This document shows positions 35,770 to 43,752 of a DNA stretch of 64,000 bases, piece after piece. A program made the position numbers and the translations under genes. Numbering within the stretch: the first letter of the stretch is position 1; each line of letters begins with the position of its first letter. This DNA is from DASUPK01 sp963831605 (lineage in GTDB: Bacteria; Actinomycetota; Thermoleophilia; Solirubrobacterales; 70-9), in the NCBI GenBank assembly GCA_963831605.1, contig CAWHQR010000005.1, positions 434,001-498,000 on the forward strand, given 5' to 3'. The notes under the pieces were generated by a model, which was not told the origin of the DNA, ran no database searches, and worked only from the letters and a program-made list of their open reading frames with translations.

Positions 35770-36762
35770 GTGATCAGGAGCATCGTCGTGGTCGGTGCAG
35801 CGGTCCTCGTCGGCGCCTCCGTCTCAGGCGCGACCGAGCAGCCGCCGCCGGCGATTGAGACCGTCCTTCCGGCGCCGCATTTCGGCGTCGTTCGATCGGG
35901 GCCCTTTTCTCCGACGAGTGTTCACCGCAGGATGCGTCCTCTCGGGCCGGGCGCGCCGCGCTGGGCCCGGCGCCTCTACCGGCGATCGATTCGCGTGTTG
36001 GTGGCACTGACCGATCCGCGCAGCGGCGCGATGATCGCCGGTGAGCGCGATGGCTGGGACTACGTCTGGCCCAGGGATGCGGGCGCGGGTGCGCTGGCGC
36101 TCGAGGCCGCCGGCCTGCGGCCAGAGGCGCAGCGCGTCACCGGCTTCCTCGGCCGTCTCGACCTCGACGCGGCGCGGTTCTATCCCGGCGGAGATCGCGT
36201 GCCCGGACGACCCGCGGCGGGAGATGAGGAGGGTTGGTCCGGTCAGGAGGGCAAGCAGGTCTGGCGCGATCGCCAGGACTATGGAGAGAACATCACAGGC
36301 GACCTCCTCGGCAACGCGATTGCGGCTCGTGCCCCGACGAGCGAGATCGCGCGCCGGTTCCTGTCTCCGCGTGGCCTTGTGCGCGAGCAGGGAAACGCGC
36401 AGCTCGACTCGGCGGCGGCCTGGGCAGTCGCGGTCTTTCCGCGGCCGAAGCTGTTTCCAGCCGCGCGGCAGACGTTGCTGACGATGGCCCGTGAGTCGAC
36501 GCGATTCGGCATCCCGCCGATCGAGGGTTGGACGCCGGGCGAGGTCTGGACCGCCCCCACGGCCTGGTCGGCGTGGGCGCTCGTCGAGCTGGGTCAGTGG
36601 AAGGCCGCCGATCGGCTCCTGGGGGAGCTTCACCGCGCCGAGACGCCGAACGGGACGCTCCCAGAGCGGGTGGATGCAACGACCGGCGCGCCGACCTCGA
36701 CGACCCCCCTCGCCTGGTCGCACGCCTTCGCGATCCTCGCGCTGCGGGCGCGCTACGGCTGA
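35770..36762 (+). CDS. Secreted GH15-like (alpha/alpha six-barrel) glycosidase
   Basis: A 330-residue protein with an N-terminal signal-like segment (MIRSIVVVGAAVLVGASVSG). The RDGWDYVWPRDAGAGALALEAAGLRPEAQR motif is diagnostic for glucoamylase/trehalase-like GH15 catalytic domains, with the Asp of WPRD lining the active site. Later segments, EGWTPGEVWTAPTAWSAWALVELG and GTLPERVDATTGAPTSTTPLAWSHAFAILAL, supply the second catalytic region (the Glu of LPERVD). It is shorter than typical GH15 enzymes and lacks their N-terminal beta-sandwich. Substrate unknown. The start is GTG. Its end overlaps the converging LOG-like gene by 10 bases. Confidence 0.8.
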   Translation: MIRSIVVVGAAVLVGASVSGATEQPPPAIETVLPAPHFGVVRSGPFSPTSVHRRMRPLGPGAPRWARRLYRRSIRVLVALTDPRSGAMIAGERDGWDYVWPRDAGAGALALEAAGLRPEAQRVTGFLGRLDLDAARFYPGGDRVPGRPAAGDEEGWSGQEGKQVWRDRQDYGENITGDLLGNAIAARAPTSEIARRFLSPRGLVREQGNAQLDSAAAWAVAVFPRPKLFPAARQTLLTMARESTRFGIPPIEGWTPGEVWTAPTAWSAWALVELGQWKAADRLLGELHRAETPNGTLPERVDATTGAPTSTTPLAWSHAFAILALRARYG

Positions 36763-37235
36763 CCTGCTGCGGATATCGCCGCCTCGACGGCCCCTTCCGG
36801 CGACTCTGCTTCGACGATGCCGAGGTCCGTTCCCTCCCGGCTGCGAAGCGGCCAGCTCCGGATCGCGACTACCGGCCGGCCGAGCTTCCGCGCGTAGGCG
36901 ATCTCGGAGAGCGTTCCCCACTCGCCCCCGACCGCGATGACGGCGTCGCCCGAGGCGACCACCGCCAGGTTCCTGGCCTGACCGACACCGGTCGCGACGG
37001 CATGACTGACGTACGGGTTTGCGTCCTCTCGCGACAAGGTGGGGAGGACGCCGAGCACCACTCCGCCCGCGTCCGAAGCCCCCTTTGACGCGGCCTCCAT
37101 GACGCCGCCGCGCCCGCCGCAGACGAGCACTGCGCCCGCCTCGGCAATCCCGCGGCCGACCGCCTCGGCGTCTCTCAGCAGGTCCGATTCGACCTTCGCG
37201 CCGCCCACGACCGAGATCTGCAGAGGCTCGCTCAT
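36753..37235 (-). CDS. TIGR00725/LOG-like Rossmann-fold protein
   Basis: A 160-residue protein: QISVVGGAKVESDLLRDAEAVGRGIAEAGAVLVCGGRGGVMEAASKGASDAGG, then VGQARNLAVVASGDAVIAVGGEWGTLSEIAYA. The GGRGGVMEA and GGxxGTLSEI motifs place it with the lysine-decarboxylase-like/LOG superfamily, in the short group (TIGR00725) related to cytokinin-activating phosphoribohydrolases. Catalytic capacity is unproven in this group. The ATG overlaps the stop of the upstream helicase by 4 bases, so it is translationally coupled to it. Confidence 0.8.
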   Translation of the reverse strand: MSEPLQISVVGGAKVESDLLRDAEAVGRGIAEAGAVLVCGGRGGVMEAASKGASDAGGVVLGVLPTLSREDANPYVSHAVATGVGQARNLAVVASGDAVIAVGGEWGTLSEIAYARKLGRPVVAIRSWPLRSREGTDLGIVEAESPEGAVEAAISAAGQP

Positions 37236-39538
37236 GAGGCCTTCAGCTTCCCCTCGCGGAGCATCCGCCCCATCAGCTCCAGGGCGCCACCCTTGTGCAG
37301 GTGCTCGTTCAGGTTGCCGCACTTGGGGCTCTGTACGCAGGAGGGACAGCCGTCGTCGCAGGGGCACTCGCTGATCAGCCGGTCGGCGTCGCCGACCAGG
37401 CGCTCGAACTCCTCATAGCCGCGCCGGGTGATTCCGACGCCGCCCGGGTGCCCGTCGTAGATGAAGATCGTCGGCGAGCCCGTTTGATGGTGGATGTTGG
37501 TGGAGAGGCCGCCGATGTCCCAGCGGTCGCACATCGCGATCAGCGGCAGCACCGCGATCTGCCCGTGCTCGGAGGCGTGCAGCGCGCCGAGCAGCACCTC
37601 GCTGGGCAGCGCGGCGGCCATCCGGTCACCGATCACGTACCAGAGCGCCTGCGTGACGAAATCCTGCTCGGGCAGGTCGAGAGAGACGATGTCGATCACC
37701 TTGTTGTCGCCGAGGCGCTTGCGCTGGTAGGCGATCACCTGCTCGGACACCGAGACCGTGCCGAAGCTGAGCTCCACGCCGAGCGCTCGGCGCTGCGTCT
37801 CGATCCCCTCCACGTAGACCTCGGTCTCCTTCTTCACCTGCGTGTAGAAGTCGCCGTCGAACGGCTTCACCATCGCGCGGCGCGAGCCGATGTCCAGCTC
37901 CGCGACCTGGTAGGAGCGCCCGAGGTGGAGGTAGATCGCGCCCGGGTGAACGGTCGAGAAGGCCCGCTCGGCCTCCACGTTCCCCAGCATCTCGCCGGAG
38001 GTCGCGTCCACGACCGCAACGCTGTCCGCTGAGGCCGAGCGCAGCGCGATGCGCCCGGCCACGAAGTCGCCGGTGCGGGTCAGATAGCGCTCGCCGCGGC
38101 CGCGACGGAGCTCGCCGGCCGTGACGAGCTGCTCCGCCCGCTCGCGCCATCCCTCCCCGAAGATCTCGTCGTCCCCTTCCGAGAGCGGCGCCTCGTAGGC
38201 GGCCGCCAGCAGGTGCTGAAGCTGGATCTGCTCGGAGCTGTGATCGAGGATCGCGGCCTCGACGGGCCGCTCGAGGAACTCTTCGGGATGGCGGCAGAAG
38301 AACTGGTCGAGCGCGTCCTCGCCCGCGACGTAGACGGCGAGCCCGCGGCGGCGCCGGCCGGCGCGGCCCCACATCTGACGCAGGCTGGCGACCGTGCCGG
38401 GGAAGTTGACGCAGATCGCCGCGTCGAGCTCCCCGACGTCGATCCCGAGCTCCAGCGCATCGGTGGCTGCGACCGCGAGCAGGTCGCCGGAGGCGAGCTT
38501 CGCCTCGATCTCGCGGCGCTGCTGCGGGGTGTAGCCCGCCCGGTAGGGCGCGATCCGCTCGGCGAGCGCGCCCTGACCCCTCCTCGTCAGCTCGTCCGAG
38601 GCGAACCTGTTGATCAGCTCGATCCCGCGGCGGCTGCGCATGAAGCAGATCGTCCGCACCCCGCGTGTGACGAGCTCCACCAGCAGGTCCGACGCCTCCG
38701 ACACCGGCGAGCGCCGCGTCATCGTGTGCTGCTCGATCACCGGCGGGTTCCACATCGCGATCTCACGGCCGGCACGCGGCGCGCCGTCGTCGTCGAGCAG
38801 CTCGAAAGGCGTCCCCGTGAGCCGCTCGGCCAGCTCCCCGGGGTTGGCGATCGTGGCCGAGGCGAGGATGAAGCGCGGCTCGGCGCCGTAGATCCGCGCC
38901 ACCCGCCTCAGGCGGCGCAGGACGTTCGCGACGTGGGAGCCGAAGACGCCGCGGTACGTGTGCGCCTCGTCCACCACGACCCAGCCGAGGTTGGCGAGGA
39001 AGTCGCCCCAGCGCTTGTGATGGGGGAGGACGCCGACGTTGAGCATGTCGGGGTTGGTCAGAACGAGATTCGCCCTCCGCCGGATGCCCGGCCGGTCCTC
39101 GCGTGGCGTGTCGCCGTCGTAGATCGCCTCGCGCAGCCCCGGCGGTCGCAGCTCGCCGAGCTTGCGAGCCTGATCCTGGGCCAGGGCCTTGGTCGGGTAC
39201 AGGTAGAAGGCGCGGTTCAGCGGCTCCCGCGCGATTCCGTCGAGCACCGGGAGGTTGAAGGAGAGCGACTTGCCGGACGCGGTCCCGCTGGTCAGGATCA
39301 GGTTCGACCGCCGCGCGGTCTCGTAGGCCGCGGCCTGGTGGGAGTAGAGCGATTCCACGCCGGCCGCTTGCAGCGCATCGGCGAGCCCGGGATCGAGATC
39401 GGCTGGAAGCCCGGTGAGCTTGGCCATGGTCGCCGCTTCCGACGACTCCGCCACCAGCCGGCCGTCCTCGCGAGCGGGCCCGAGGGCCGGCTCCCAGGCC
39501 CCACCCGCGACGGCGGTGCTGCTAGCCAACCGGCTCAC
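37232..39538 (-). CDS. MrfA/Hrq1-like DEAD/DEAH helicase with DUF1998 and Cys cluster
   Basis: A superfamily 2 helicase of about 768 residues. After LYSHQAAAYETAR come Walker A (TSGTASGKS), VVVDEAHTYRGVFGSH (DEAH), SATIANPGE and a motif VI region MWGRAGRRRRG. The C-terminal DUF1998 region holds a four-cysteine cluster (CPCDDGCPSC ... SPKCG), as in Bacillus MrfA and yeast Hrq1, which unwind DNA in repair of crosslinks and mitomycin damage. The start is uncertain: GTG 39538 (used here) overlaps the end of folP by 17 bases, while ATG 39427 (MAKLTGLP) is also possible. It is the middle gene of folP-helicase-LOG. Confidence 0.9.
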   Translation of the reverse strand: MSRLASSTAVAGGAWEPALGPAREDGRLVAESSEAATMAKLTGLPADLDPGLADALQAAGVESLYSHQAAAYETARRSNLILTSGTASGKSLSFNLPVLDGIAREPLNRAFYLYPTKALAQDQARKLGELRPPGLREAIYDGDTPREDRPGIRRRANLVLTNPDMLNVGVLPHHKRWGDFLANLGWVVVDEAHTYRGVFGSHVANVLRRLRRVARIYGAEPRFILASATIANPGELAERLTGTPFELLDDDGAPRAGREIAMWNPPVIEQHTMTRRSPVSEASDLLVELVTRGVRTICFMRSRRGIELINRFASDELTRRGQGALAERIAPYRAGYTPQQRREIEAKLASGDLLAVAATDALELGIDVGELDAAICVNFPGTVASLRQMWGRAGRRRRGLAVYVAGEDALDQFFCRHPEEFLERPVEAAILDHSSEQIQLQHLLAAAYEAPLSEGDDEIFGEGWRERAEQLVTAGELRRGRGERYLTRTGDFVAGRIALRSASADSVAVVDATSGEMLGNVEAERAFSTVHPGAIYLHLGRSYQVAELDIGSRRAMVKPFDGDFYTQVKKETEVYVEGIETQRRALGVELSFGTVSVSEQVIAYQRKRLGDNKVIDIVSLDLPEQDFVTQALWYVIGDRMAAALPSEVLLGALHASEHGQIAVLPLIAMCDRWDIGGLSTNIHHQTGSPTIFIYDGHPGGVGITRRGYEEFERLVGDADRLISECPCDDGCPSCVQSPKCGNLNEHLHKGGALELMGRMLREGKLKAS

Positions 39539-40379
39539 CCGGCCGCTCGATCGCGCCGGCGACCCGCATCGCCTGCAGCGCGCTCTGGTCGTGCAGGCGG
39601 AGGATGTCGGCGCCGCGGGCGACGGCGAGCGCGGTCGCCGCGGCTGTCGCCCATTCCCGATCGGCCGCCGGCAGTCGCTGCTCCCAGGAGCCGGCCAGCA
39701 GCGCCCCGAGGAAGTCCTTGCGGGAGAGCGACACGTACAGCGGCCGCCCGAGCGGGCCGAGCTCACCGAGCCTGCGCAGGATCTGAAGGTCGTCGGCGAG
39801 GGAGAGGTCGAAGTCGAGTCCGGGGTCGAGGGCGATCTGCTCCTCAGCGACCCCTCGCTCTGCGGCGGCCTCGAGCCGGCCTTCGAACCAGCGGCGCAGA
39901 TGCTCGACGGGGTCGTCGTAGTGCTGCTTCGGCCGGTCCTCGCGCGGCGGCCCCTCGATGTGCATGAGCACCAGCCCGCAGCCCGTCTCCGCGGCGACGT
40001 CGAGCATGGCGGCCTCTCCGCCGCCGATGTCGTTGATCGCCGCGGCGCCGGCAGCCAGTGCCGCGCGGGCGACCTCGGGCGAGAAGGTGTCGGCCGAGAT
40101 GGGGAGCCCGGTGCGCTCAGCCAGGCCCCGGATCGCGGGCACCAGGCGGCGGGCCTCCTCCTCGGGCGGCACGGGCGGGCCGCTGCGCGCCGCGACGGCG
40201 CCGACGTCGAGCATGTCGAAGCCTGCCTCGGCCAGCGCCACGCCGTCCTCGACGGCCCGGTCCGCCGTCCCGCTGCGAGCGCCCTCGAACATCGAGTCGT
40301 CGGTGACGTTGACGATGCCGACGCCGATGGGAGCGTCGAGCTCGAGGGCCCGGCCGGAGAGCTGCCATCGCGAAGCCAC
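39522..40379 (-). CDS. folP: Dihydropteroate synthase-like protein (divergent)
   Basis: A 285-residue TIM-barrel protein of the DHPS family. Segments GVGIVNVTDDSMFEGA, AGFDMLDVGAVAARSGPPV, PISADTFSPEVARAAL, INDIGGGEA, LVLMHIEGPP, IALDPGLDFD and SLSRKDFLG follow the family order, ending RLHDQ. Two loops that bind pterin and para-aminobenzoate are altered: NVTPDSF reads NVTDDSM, and the STRPG loop reads AARSGPP. It may be a FolP2-type paralogue or a diverged folate enzyme. The start is GTG. It is divergent from the HAD gene and overlaps the helicase start. Confidence 0.82.
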   Translation of the reverse strand: MASRWQLSGRALELDAPIGVGIVNVTDDSMFEGARSGTADRAVEDGVALAEAGFDMLDVGAVAARSGPPVPPEEEARRLVPAIRGLAERTGLPISADTFSPEVARAALAAGAAAINDIGGGEAAMLDVAAETGCGLVLMHIEGPPREDRPKQHYDDPVEHLRRWFEGRLEAAAERGVAEEQIALDPGLDFDLSLADDLQILRRLGELGPLGRPLYVSLSRKDFLGALLAGSWEQRLPAADREWATAAATALAVARGADILRLHDQSALQAMRVAGAIERPGEPVG

Positions 40380-40418
40380 GAGTCAACGGTAAAGCCCGCG
40401 CTCTACGGTTAGCGCCCC

Positions 40419-41231
40419 GTGGCCCTCCGCTGTGTCTACACCGACCTCGACGGAACCCTGCTCGGAAGGTGGGGATCCCTCTTCCGCGACGCCGATGGCG
40501 AGTTCTCGATGCTGCAGGCCCGTGCCCTGGAGGCATGTCACCGTGCCGACGTCGAGGTGGTGATCAAGTCCGGCCGCCGCGAGGGTTCGGTGCTGGAGGA
40601 CGCGAAGCTGATCGGCTCCCGCTCGTACATCGCCGAGGTCGGCTGTCTGGTCGTCATCGATGGCGAGCGGACCGAGCTGGTCGGAGATGCGGAGGTTGAC
40701 GAGGGCAGGACCCTGGCGGAGACGATGGTCGATCGCGGAATTCCCGACGAGCTCTTCGAGCATTTCGGGGGCCGGCTCGAGTGGCACAGCCCCTGGCACC
40801 GGCAGCGCGAGCTCTCGCTGCTCTTCAAGGGGAAGGTCGACGTCGACGAGGCGAACCGGCTGCTCGCCGAGCGCGGCCACCAGGGCCTGAAGCTGATCGA
40901 CAACGGCGCGATCTTCGCTCCGATGGACGGCATCGAGGGCCCCGCGCACGCCTACCACCTGCTTCCCGAGACGGCGAGCAAGGCCCGGGCGGTCGCCTAT
41001 CACCAGCAGGTTCGGGGCTACGCGCCCGAGGACTGCATCGCCATCGGGGACTCGGTCGAGGACCTTGCCGTCTCCGAGGTCGTCGGCCGCTTCTTCGTCC
41101 CCGCCAACGGTCCGGAGCGGGATCCCGCCCTGCGGGAGGCGATCGGCGGGCGGCCGAATGTGACCGTCACCGAGGGCCGCATGGGAGATGGCGTGTACGA
41201 GGCGATCGTCTCTACGTTGGCGGGCGGCTGA
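40419..41231 (+). CDS. HAD-IIB family phosphatase (MPGP/Cof-like)
   Basis: A 270-residue haloacid-dehalogenase-superfamily hydrolase. Motif I is YTDLDGTLLG with the two catalytic aspartates. A Cof-type cap follows. Motif II is VVIKSGR and motif IV IAIGDSVEDLAVSEVVG. The layout resembles mannosyl-3-phosphoglycerate or sucrose-phosphate phosphatases, so a sugar phosphate is the likely substrate. The start is GTG, 39 bases from the divergent folP start. Its stop overlaps the start of the SRPBCC gene by one base (TGATG). Confidence 0.82.
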   Translation: MALRCVYTDLDGTLLGRWGSLFRDADGEFSMLQARALEACHRADVEVVIKSGRREGSVLEDAKLIGSRSYIAEVGCLVVIDGERTELVGDAEVDEGRTLAETMVDRGIPDELFEHFGGRLEWHSPWHRQRELSLLFKGKVDVDEANRLLAERGHQGLKLIDNGAIFAPMDGIEGPAHAYHLLPETASKARAVAYHQQVRGYAPEDCIAIGDSVEDLAVSEVVGRFFVPANGPERDPALREAIGGRPNVTVTEGRMGDGVYEAIVSTLAGG

Positions 41232-41677
41232 TGCGCAGCATCCACGTCACCCGCACCATTCCCGCGCCTGCCGAGGAGATCTTCGACCGGCTCACCGACC
41301 ACGCGAACTACGACCTGTTCCGCGGAATCAACGGGTCGGAGCTCGTGCGCGAGGGTGAGCCGGCTCCCAACGGCGTGGGGGCCCTGCGCCGAATCAAGGT
41401 CCGCCCGATCACCTTCGAGGAGGAGATCACGGCCTATGAGCGCCCGACTCGCCTCGACTACCTGATCGTGAAGGTCAACGTCCCCTTCAAACACGACGGC
41501 GGCTCGATCACGCTGAGCCCAGATCCCGGTGGGACCAGGGTCGACTGGCGCTCCAGCTTCAGCGTGCCCATGCGCGTGGTGGGCGGCGCACAGGAGCTCG
41601 TCTGGCAGCCCATGCTCGCGCGCGGGTTCCGCCGAGTGCTCGAGGACGTGGAGCAAATGCTGGTGACGAAGGGCTAG
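41231..41677 (+). CDS. SRPBCC (START-like) domain protein
   Basis: A 148-residue protein with the SRPBCC opening SIHVTRTIPAPAEEIFDRLTDHANYDLFRGI and a final long helix (WQPMLARGFRRVLEDVEQML). It resembles polyketide cyclase/CoxG-like lipid-binding proteins. It is coupled to the HAD phosphatase gene by a one-base overlap, so the two may act on related compounds. Its TAG stop lies in a CTAG (41674-41677) that also holds the stop of converging clpP. Confidence 0.75.
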   Translation: MRSIHVTRTIPAPAEEIFDRLTDHANYDLFRGINGSELVREGEPAPNGVGALRRIKVRPITFEEEITAYERPTRLDYLIVKVNVPFKHDGGSITLSPDPGGTRVDWRSSFSVPMRVVGGAQELVWQPMLARGFRRVLEDVEQMLVTKG

Positions 41678-42300
41678 CTGCCGCCGTTGGCCGAGAAGCC
41701 GGTCCTGCGCTGCTCGACCTCACGCTGGGTGATCACTCCGTCGATCAGACCGTACTCCGCGGCCTCGTCCGCCTTGAAGTAGCGGTCGCGCTCCATGTCG
41801 TCGTGGACCTGCTCCTTGGATTGGCCGGTGTGCTTCGCGTAGATCTCGTCGATCCGGTTGCGCAGGTCGAGCGTCTCCCTGGCATGGATCTCGATATCGG
41901 CCGCGACACCCTCGAAGCCGCCGCTCGGCTGGTGGATCAGGATCCGCGAATTCGGCAGGGCCATTCGCTTGCCCTCGGCGCCGCCGGTCAGCAGGAGTGA
42001 TCCCATCGACATCGCCACGCCGTAACAGGTGGTCCGCACGTCGGGCTTGACGAACTGCATCGCGTCGTAGATCGCCATTCCCGCGTAGACCACCCCGCCC
42101 GGACAGTTGATGTAGAGCGAGATCTCCTTGTCGGGGTCCTCGGACTCGAGGTGGATGATCTGCGCCACGATCAGATTGGCGACCTGGTCGTCGATGGGGG
42201 TGCCCAGGAAGATGACCCGCTCGCTGAGCAGGCGGGAGAAGATGTCATAGGCGCGCTCGCCTCTGGCGCTTTGCTCAACGACTGTCGGGACCATCGGCAT
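41674..42300 (-). CDS. clpP: ATP-dependent Clp protease proteolytic subunit ClpP
   Basis: A 208-residue serine peptidase. GVAMSMGSLLLTGG carries the catalytic Ser and RILIHQPSGGFEGVAADIEIHA the catalytic His; the head region EISLYINCPGGVVYAGMAIYDAMQ and handle helix fit ClpP. It forms a barrel that degrades proteins fed by ClpX or ClpC. Neither ATPase nor a second clpP is adjacent, although actinobacteria often have clpP1-clpP2-clpX. The AGGAGG box lies 8 bases before the ATG. The promoter region holds inverted repeats shared with the divergent SRPBCC-ArsR operon. Confidence 0.95.
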   Translation of the reverse strand: MPMVPTVVEQSARGERAYDIFSRLLSERVIFLGTPIDDQVANLIVAQIIHLESEDPDKEISLYINCPGGVVYAGMAIYDAMQFVKPDVRTTCYGVAMSMGSLLLTGGAEGKRMALPNSRILIHQPSGGFEGVAADIEIHARETLDLRNRIDEIYAKHTGQSKEQVHDDMERDRYFKADEAAEYGLIDGVITQREVEQRRTGFSANGGS

Positions 42301-42331
42301 TCGCAGGACCTCCTGTTCCGGATTGATATAC

Positions 42332-42372
42332 GCAACCTATGGGTTGCCTGTTGTACGCTAGCATAGGCAACC
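42332..42372. promoter_or_regulatory. Nested inverted repeats between clpP and SRPBCC-ArsR operon
   Basis: Two overlapping perfect repeats: GCAACC-TATG-GGTTGC (42332-42347), and GGTTGCCT (42342-42349) with AGGCAACC (42365-42372). The shared half-site is GGTTGC. The last copy abuts the GTG start of the SRPBCC gene. Likely operators for the ArsR protein encoded downstream; any bound repressor would also cover the clpP upstream region. Confidence 0.6.
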
Positions 42373-42831
42373 GTGAAGTTGCGAGACGAGACAGCGGCGC
42401 CGGACCACCACGATGAGAAGACTCCGTGGGTCGAGCGCGAAACCCTGGTTGAGGCTACTCCCGAGGAGGTCTGGGAGGCCCTGACCGACGAGGACCGTCT
42501 CGAGGAGTGGATGGCTCCCGACGTGGAGCTCGATCCGGTCGAGGGCGGTCAGATCGTCGTCCGCGACGGAGACGACGAGCGCAGCGGAACCGTGGAGACC
42601 TGGGAGGAGGGAGAGCGTTTCGCCTTCACCTGGTCGCGCCCCGGCGAGGGCGAGAGCTTCGTGGAGTTCACGATCGAGGCTCTGCCCGGCGGAAGCCGCG
42701 TCACCGTCGTCGAGACTCCGACATATTCGGCGGCCACGAACACCGCCGCCGGATCGACTGCCCTGGCCGGCGGCTGGGGATCCCGCCTCGCCGGCCTTCG
42801 TCACGCACTGCGATTCGCACTCGTCGCTTGA
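42373..42831 (+). CDS. SRPBCC/AHSA1-like protein upstream of an ArsR regulator
   Basis: A 152-residue protein; VERETLVEATPEEVWEALTDEDRLEEWMAPDVELDPVEGGQI is the AHSA1-type SRPBCC opening and GERFAFTWSRPGEGESFVEFTIEAL the central sheet. The C-terminal helix ends at ALRFALVA. The start is GTG, directly after the last operator half-site, so its mRNA leader must be very short or absent. It overlaps the ArsR gene start (TTGA). Gene order is reversed relative to the ArsR-SRPBCC operon at 23.7 kb. Ligand unknown. Confidence 0.82.
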   Translation: MKLRDETAAPDHHDEKTPWVERETLVEATPEEVWEALTDEDRLEEWMAPDVELDPVEGGQIVVRDGDDERSGTVETWEEGERFAFTWSRPGEGESFVEFTIEALPGGSRVTVVETPTYSAATNTAAGSTALAGGWGSRLAGLRHALRFALVA

Positions 42832-43169
42832 GGGCGCCCGCGCATCGACAGGTCGACGCGGTCTTCGATGCCCTCGCCGATCCCACCCGGCGACGGGTGG
42901 TCGAGACCCTCGCGCGCGGCGGGACCGTGACGGCGAGCGGCCTCGCAGAGCAGCTGCCGATCACCCGCCAGGCCGTCAGCAAACACCTCGTCGCGTTGCG
43001 CGGCGCCGAACTGGTCAGCGCCTCGCGGATCGGCCGGGAGACCCACTACAAGCTTCGACCGCAGCCGCTCGACGATGCGGCCCACTGGATTCAGATGGTG
43101 AGCGCGGAGTGGGACGACCGCCTGGAGGCCCTGCGTCGGTCGCTGGCGAAGAGACAGACCCGCTCCTAG
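42828..43169 (+). CDS. ArsR-family winged-helix repressor
   Basis: A 113-residue regulator: VDAVFDALADPTRRRVVETLARGGTVTASGLAEQLPITRQAVSKHLVALRGAELV is the full HTH core and SASRIGRETHYKLRPQPLDDA the wing. No metal-binding cysteines. The start is TTG at 42828 overlapping the SRPBCC stop (TTGA); the GCTTGAGG context gives no better in-frame choice close by. It likely represses its own operon through the GGTTGC repeats upstream. Confidence 0.85.
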   Translation: MRAPAHRQVDAVFDALADPTRRRVVETLARGGTVTASGLAEQLPITRQAVSKHLVALRGAELVSASRIGRETHYKLRPQPLDDAAHWIQMVSAEWDDRLEALRRSLAKRQTRS

Positions 43170-43196
43170 CGACCACCCCGGCGATCTGCCGGCAAA

Positions 43197-43730
43197 TCAC
43201 GTCTCCGCGGCCCGCCGGACCGCAACGCGCAGAACCTCACCGCCGATGAGGCGCTCGAGATGACCGACGACCGCCCATAGGGCCCGAAGGCGAAGGCCCG
43301 CCTGGCCATTGACCGGTTTGATTCGCGCCTCGCTGACCAGGGTGTTTCGCTCTGGGCCCTCCGGCTCGATCCAGTGGGCCAGAAGCACCCTGACGGTGCC
43401 GCGCTTGTCCCAGGCCAGGAAGTCGTCCTCCCCTTCAATCCGGGGGTAGTCCCGCCGAAGCGTCCAGATTCGCCCGCACATCCCTGACACCGACCAGCGA
43501 GCCCCCTCGTCGATCACGGCGAACGGGTACTGCCGGATCAGATCCCGGAAGAGGAGATCCGATGAGGTGCCGGGGATTCGCCAGCGTACGGCCCGTCCCA
43601 GGGTGGGGGCGTCACGGAGCCGGACCGTCTCCGCCGCATGCCAGAGGCGATCGGCGTCGGCTTCGGCCGACAGGCGGTGACGGGTGCGCACCTGTGGATT
43701 GGGAAGCCATTCATCGAGGTCGGGGCGCAT
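43197..43730 (-). CDS. Hypothetical protein, possibly SRPBCC-like
   Basis: A 177-residue protein I do not recognise with confidence. It begins MRPDLDEWLPNPQVRTRHRLSAEADADRLWHAAETVRLRDAPTLGRAVRWRIPG, which fits the strand-helix opening of SRPBCC/DUF2867-type proteins. It continues with VIDEGARWSVSGMCGRIWTLRRDYPRI and a C-terminal amphipathic helix (LRALWAVVGHLERLIGGE). There is no signal peptide or membrane segment. The start at ATG 43730 leaves 22 bases to the divergent DtxR start; ATG 43754 would overlap it. It lies between the ArsR operon (converging) and the DtxR gene. Confidence 0.6.
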   Translation of the reverse strand: MRPDLDEWLPNPQVRTRHRLSAEADADRLWHAAETVRLRDAPTLGRAVRWRIPGTSSDLLFRDLIRQYPFAVIDEGARWSVSGMCGRIWTLRRDYPRIEGEDDFLAWDKRGTVRVLLAHWIEPEGPERNTLVSEARIKPVNGQAGLRLRALWAVVGHLERLIGGEVLRVAVRRAAET

Positions 43731-43752
43731 GGTCTGCCAGTACGCTAGGCCC

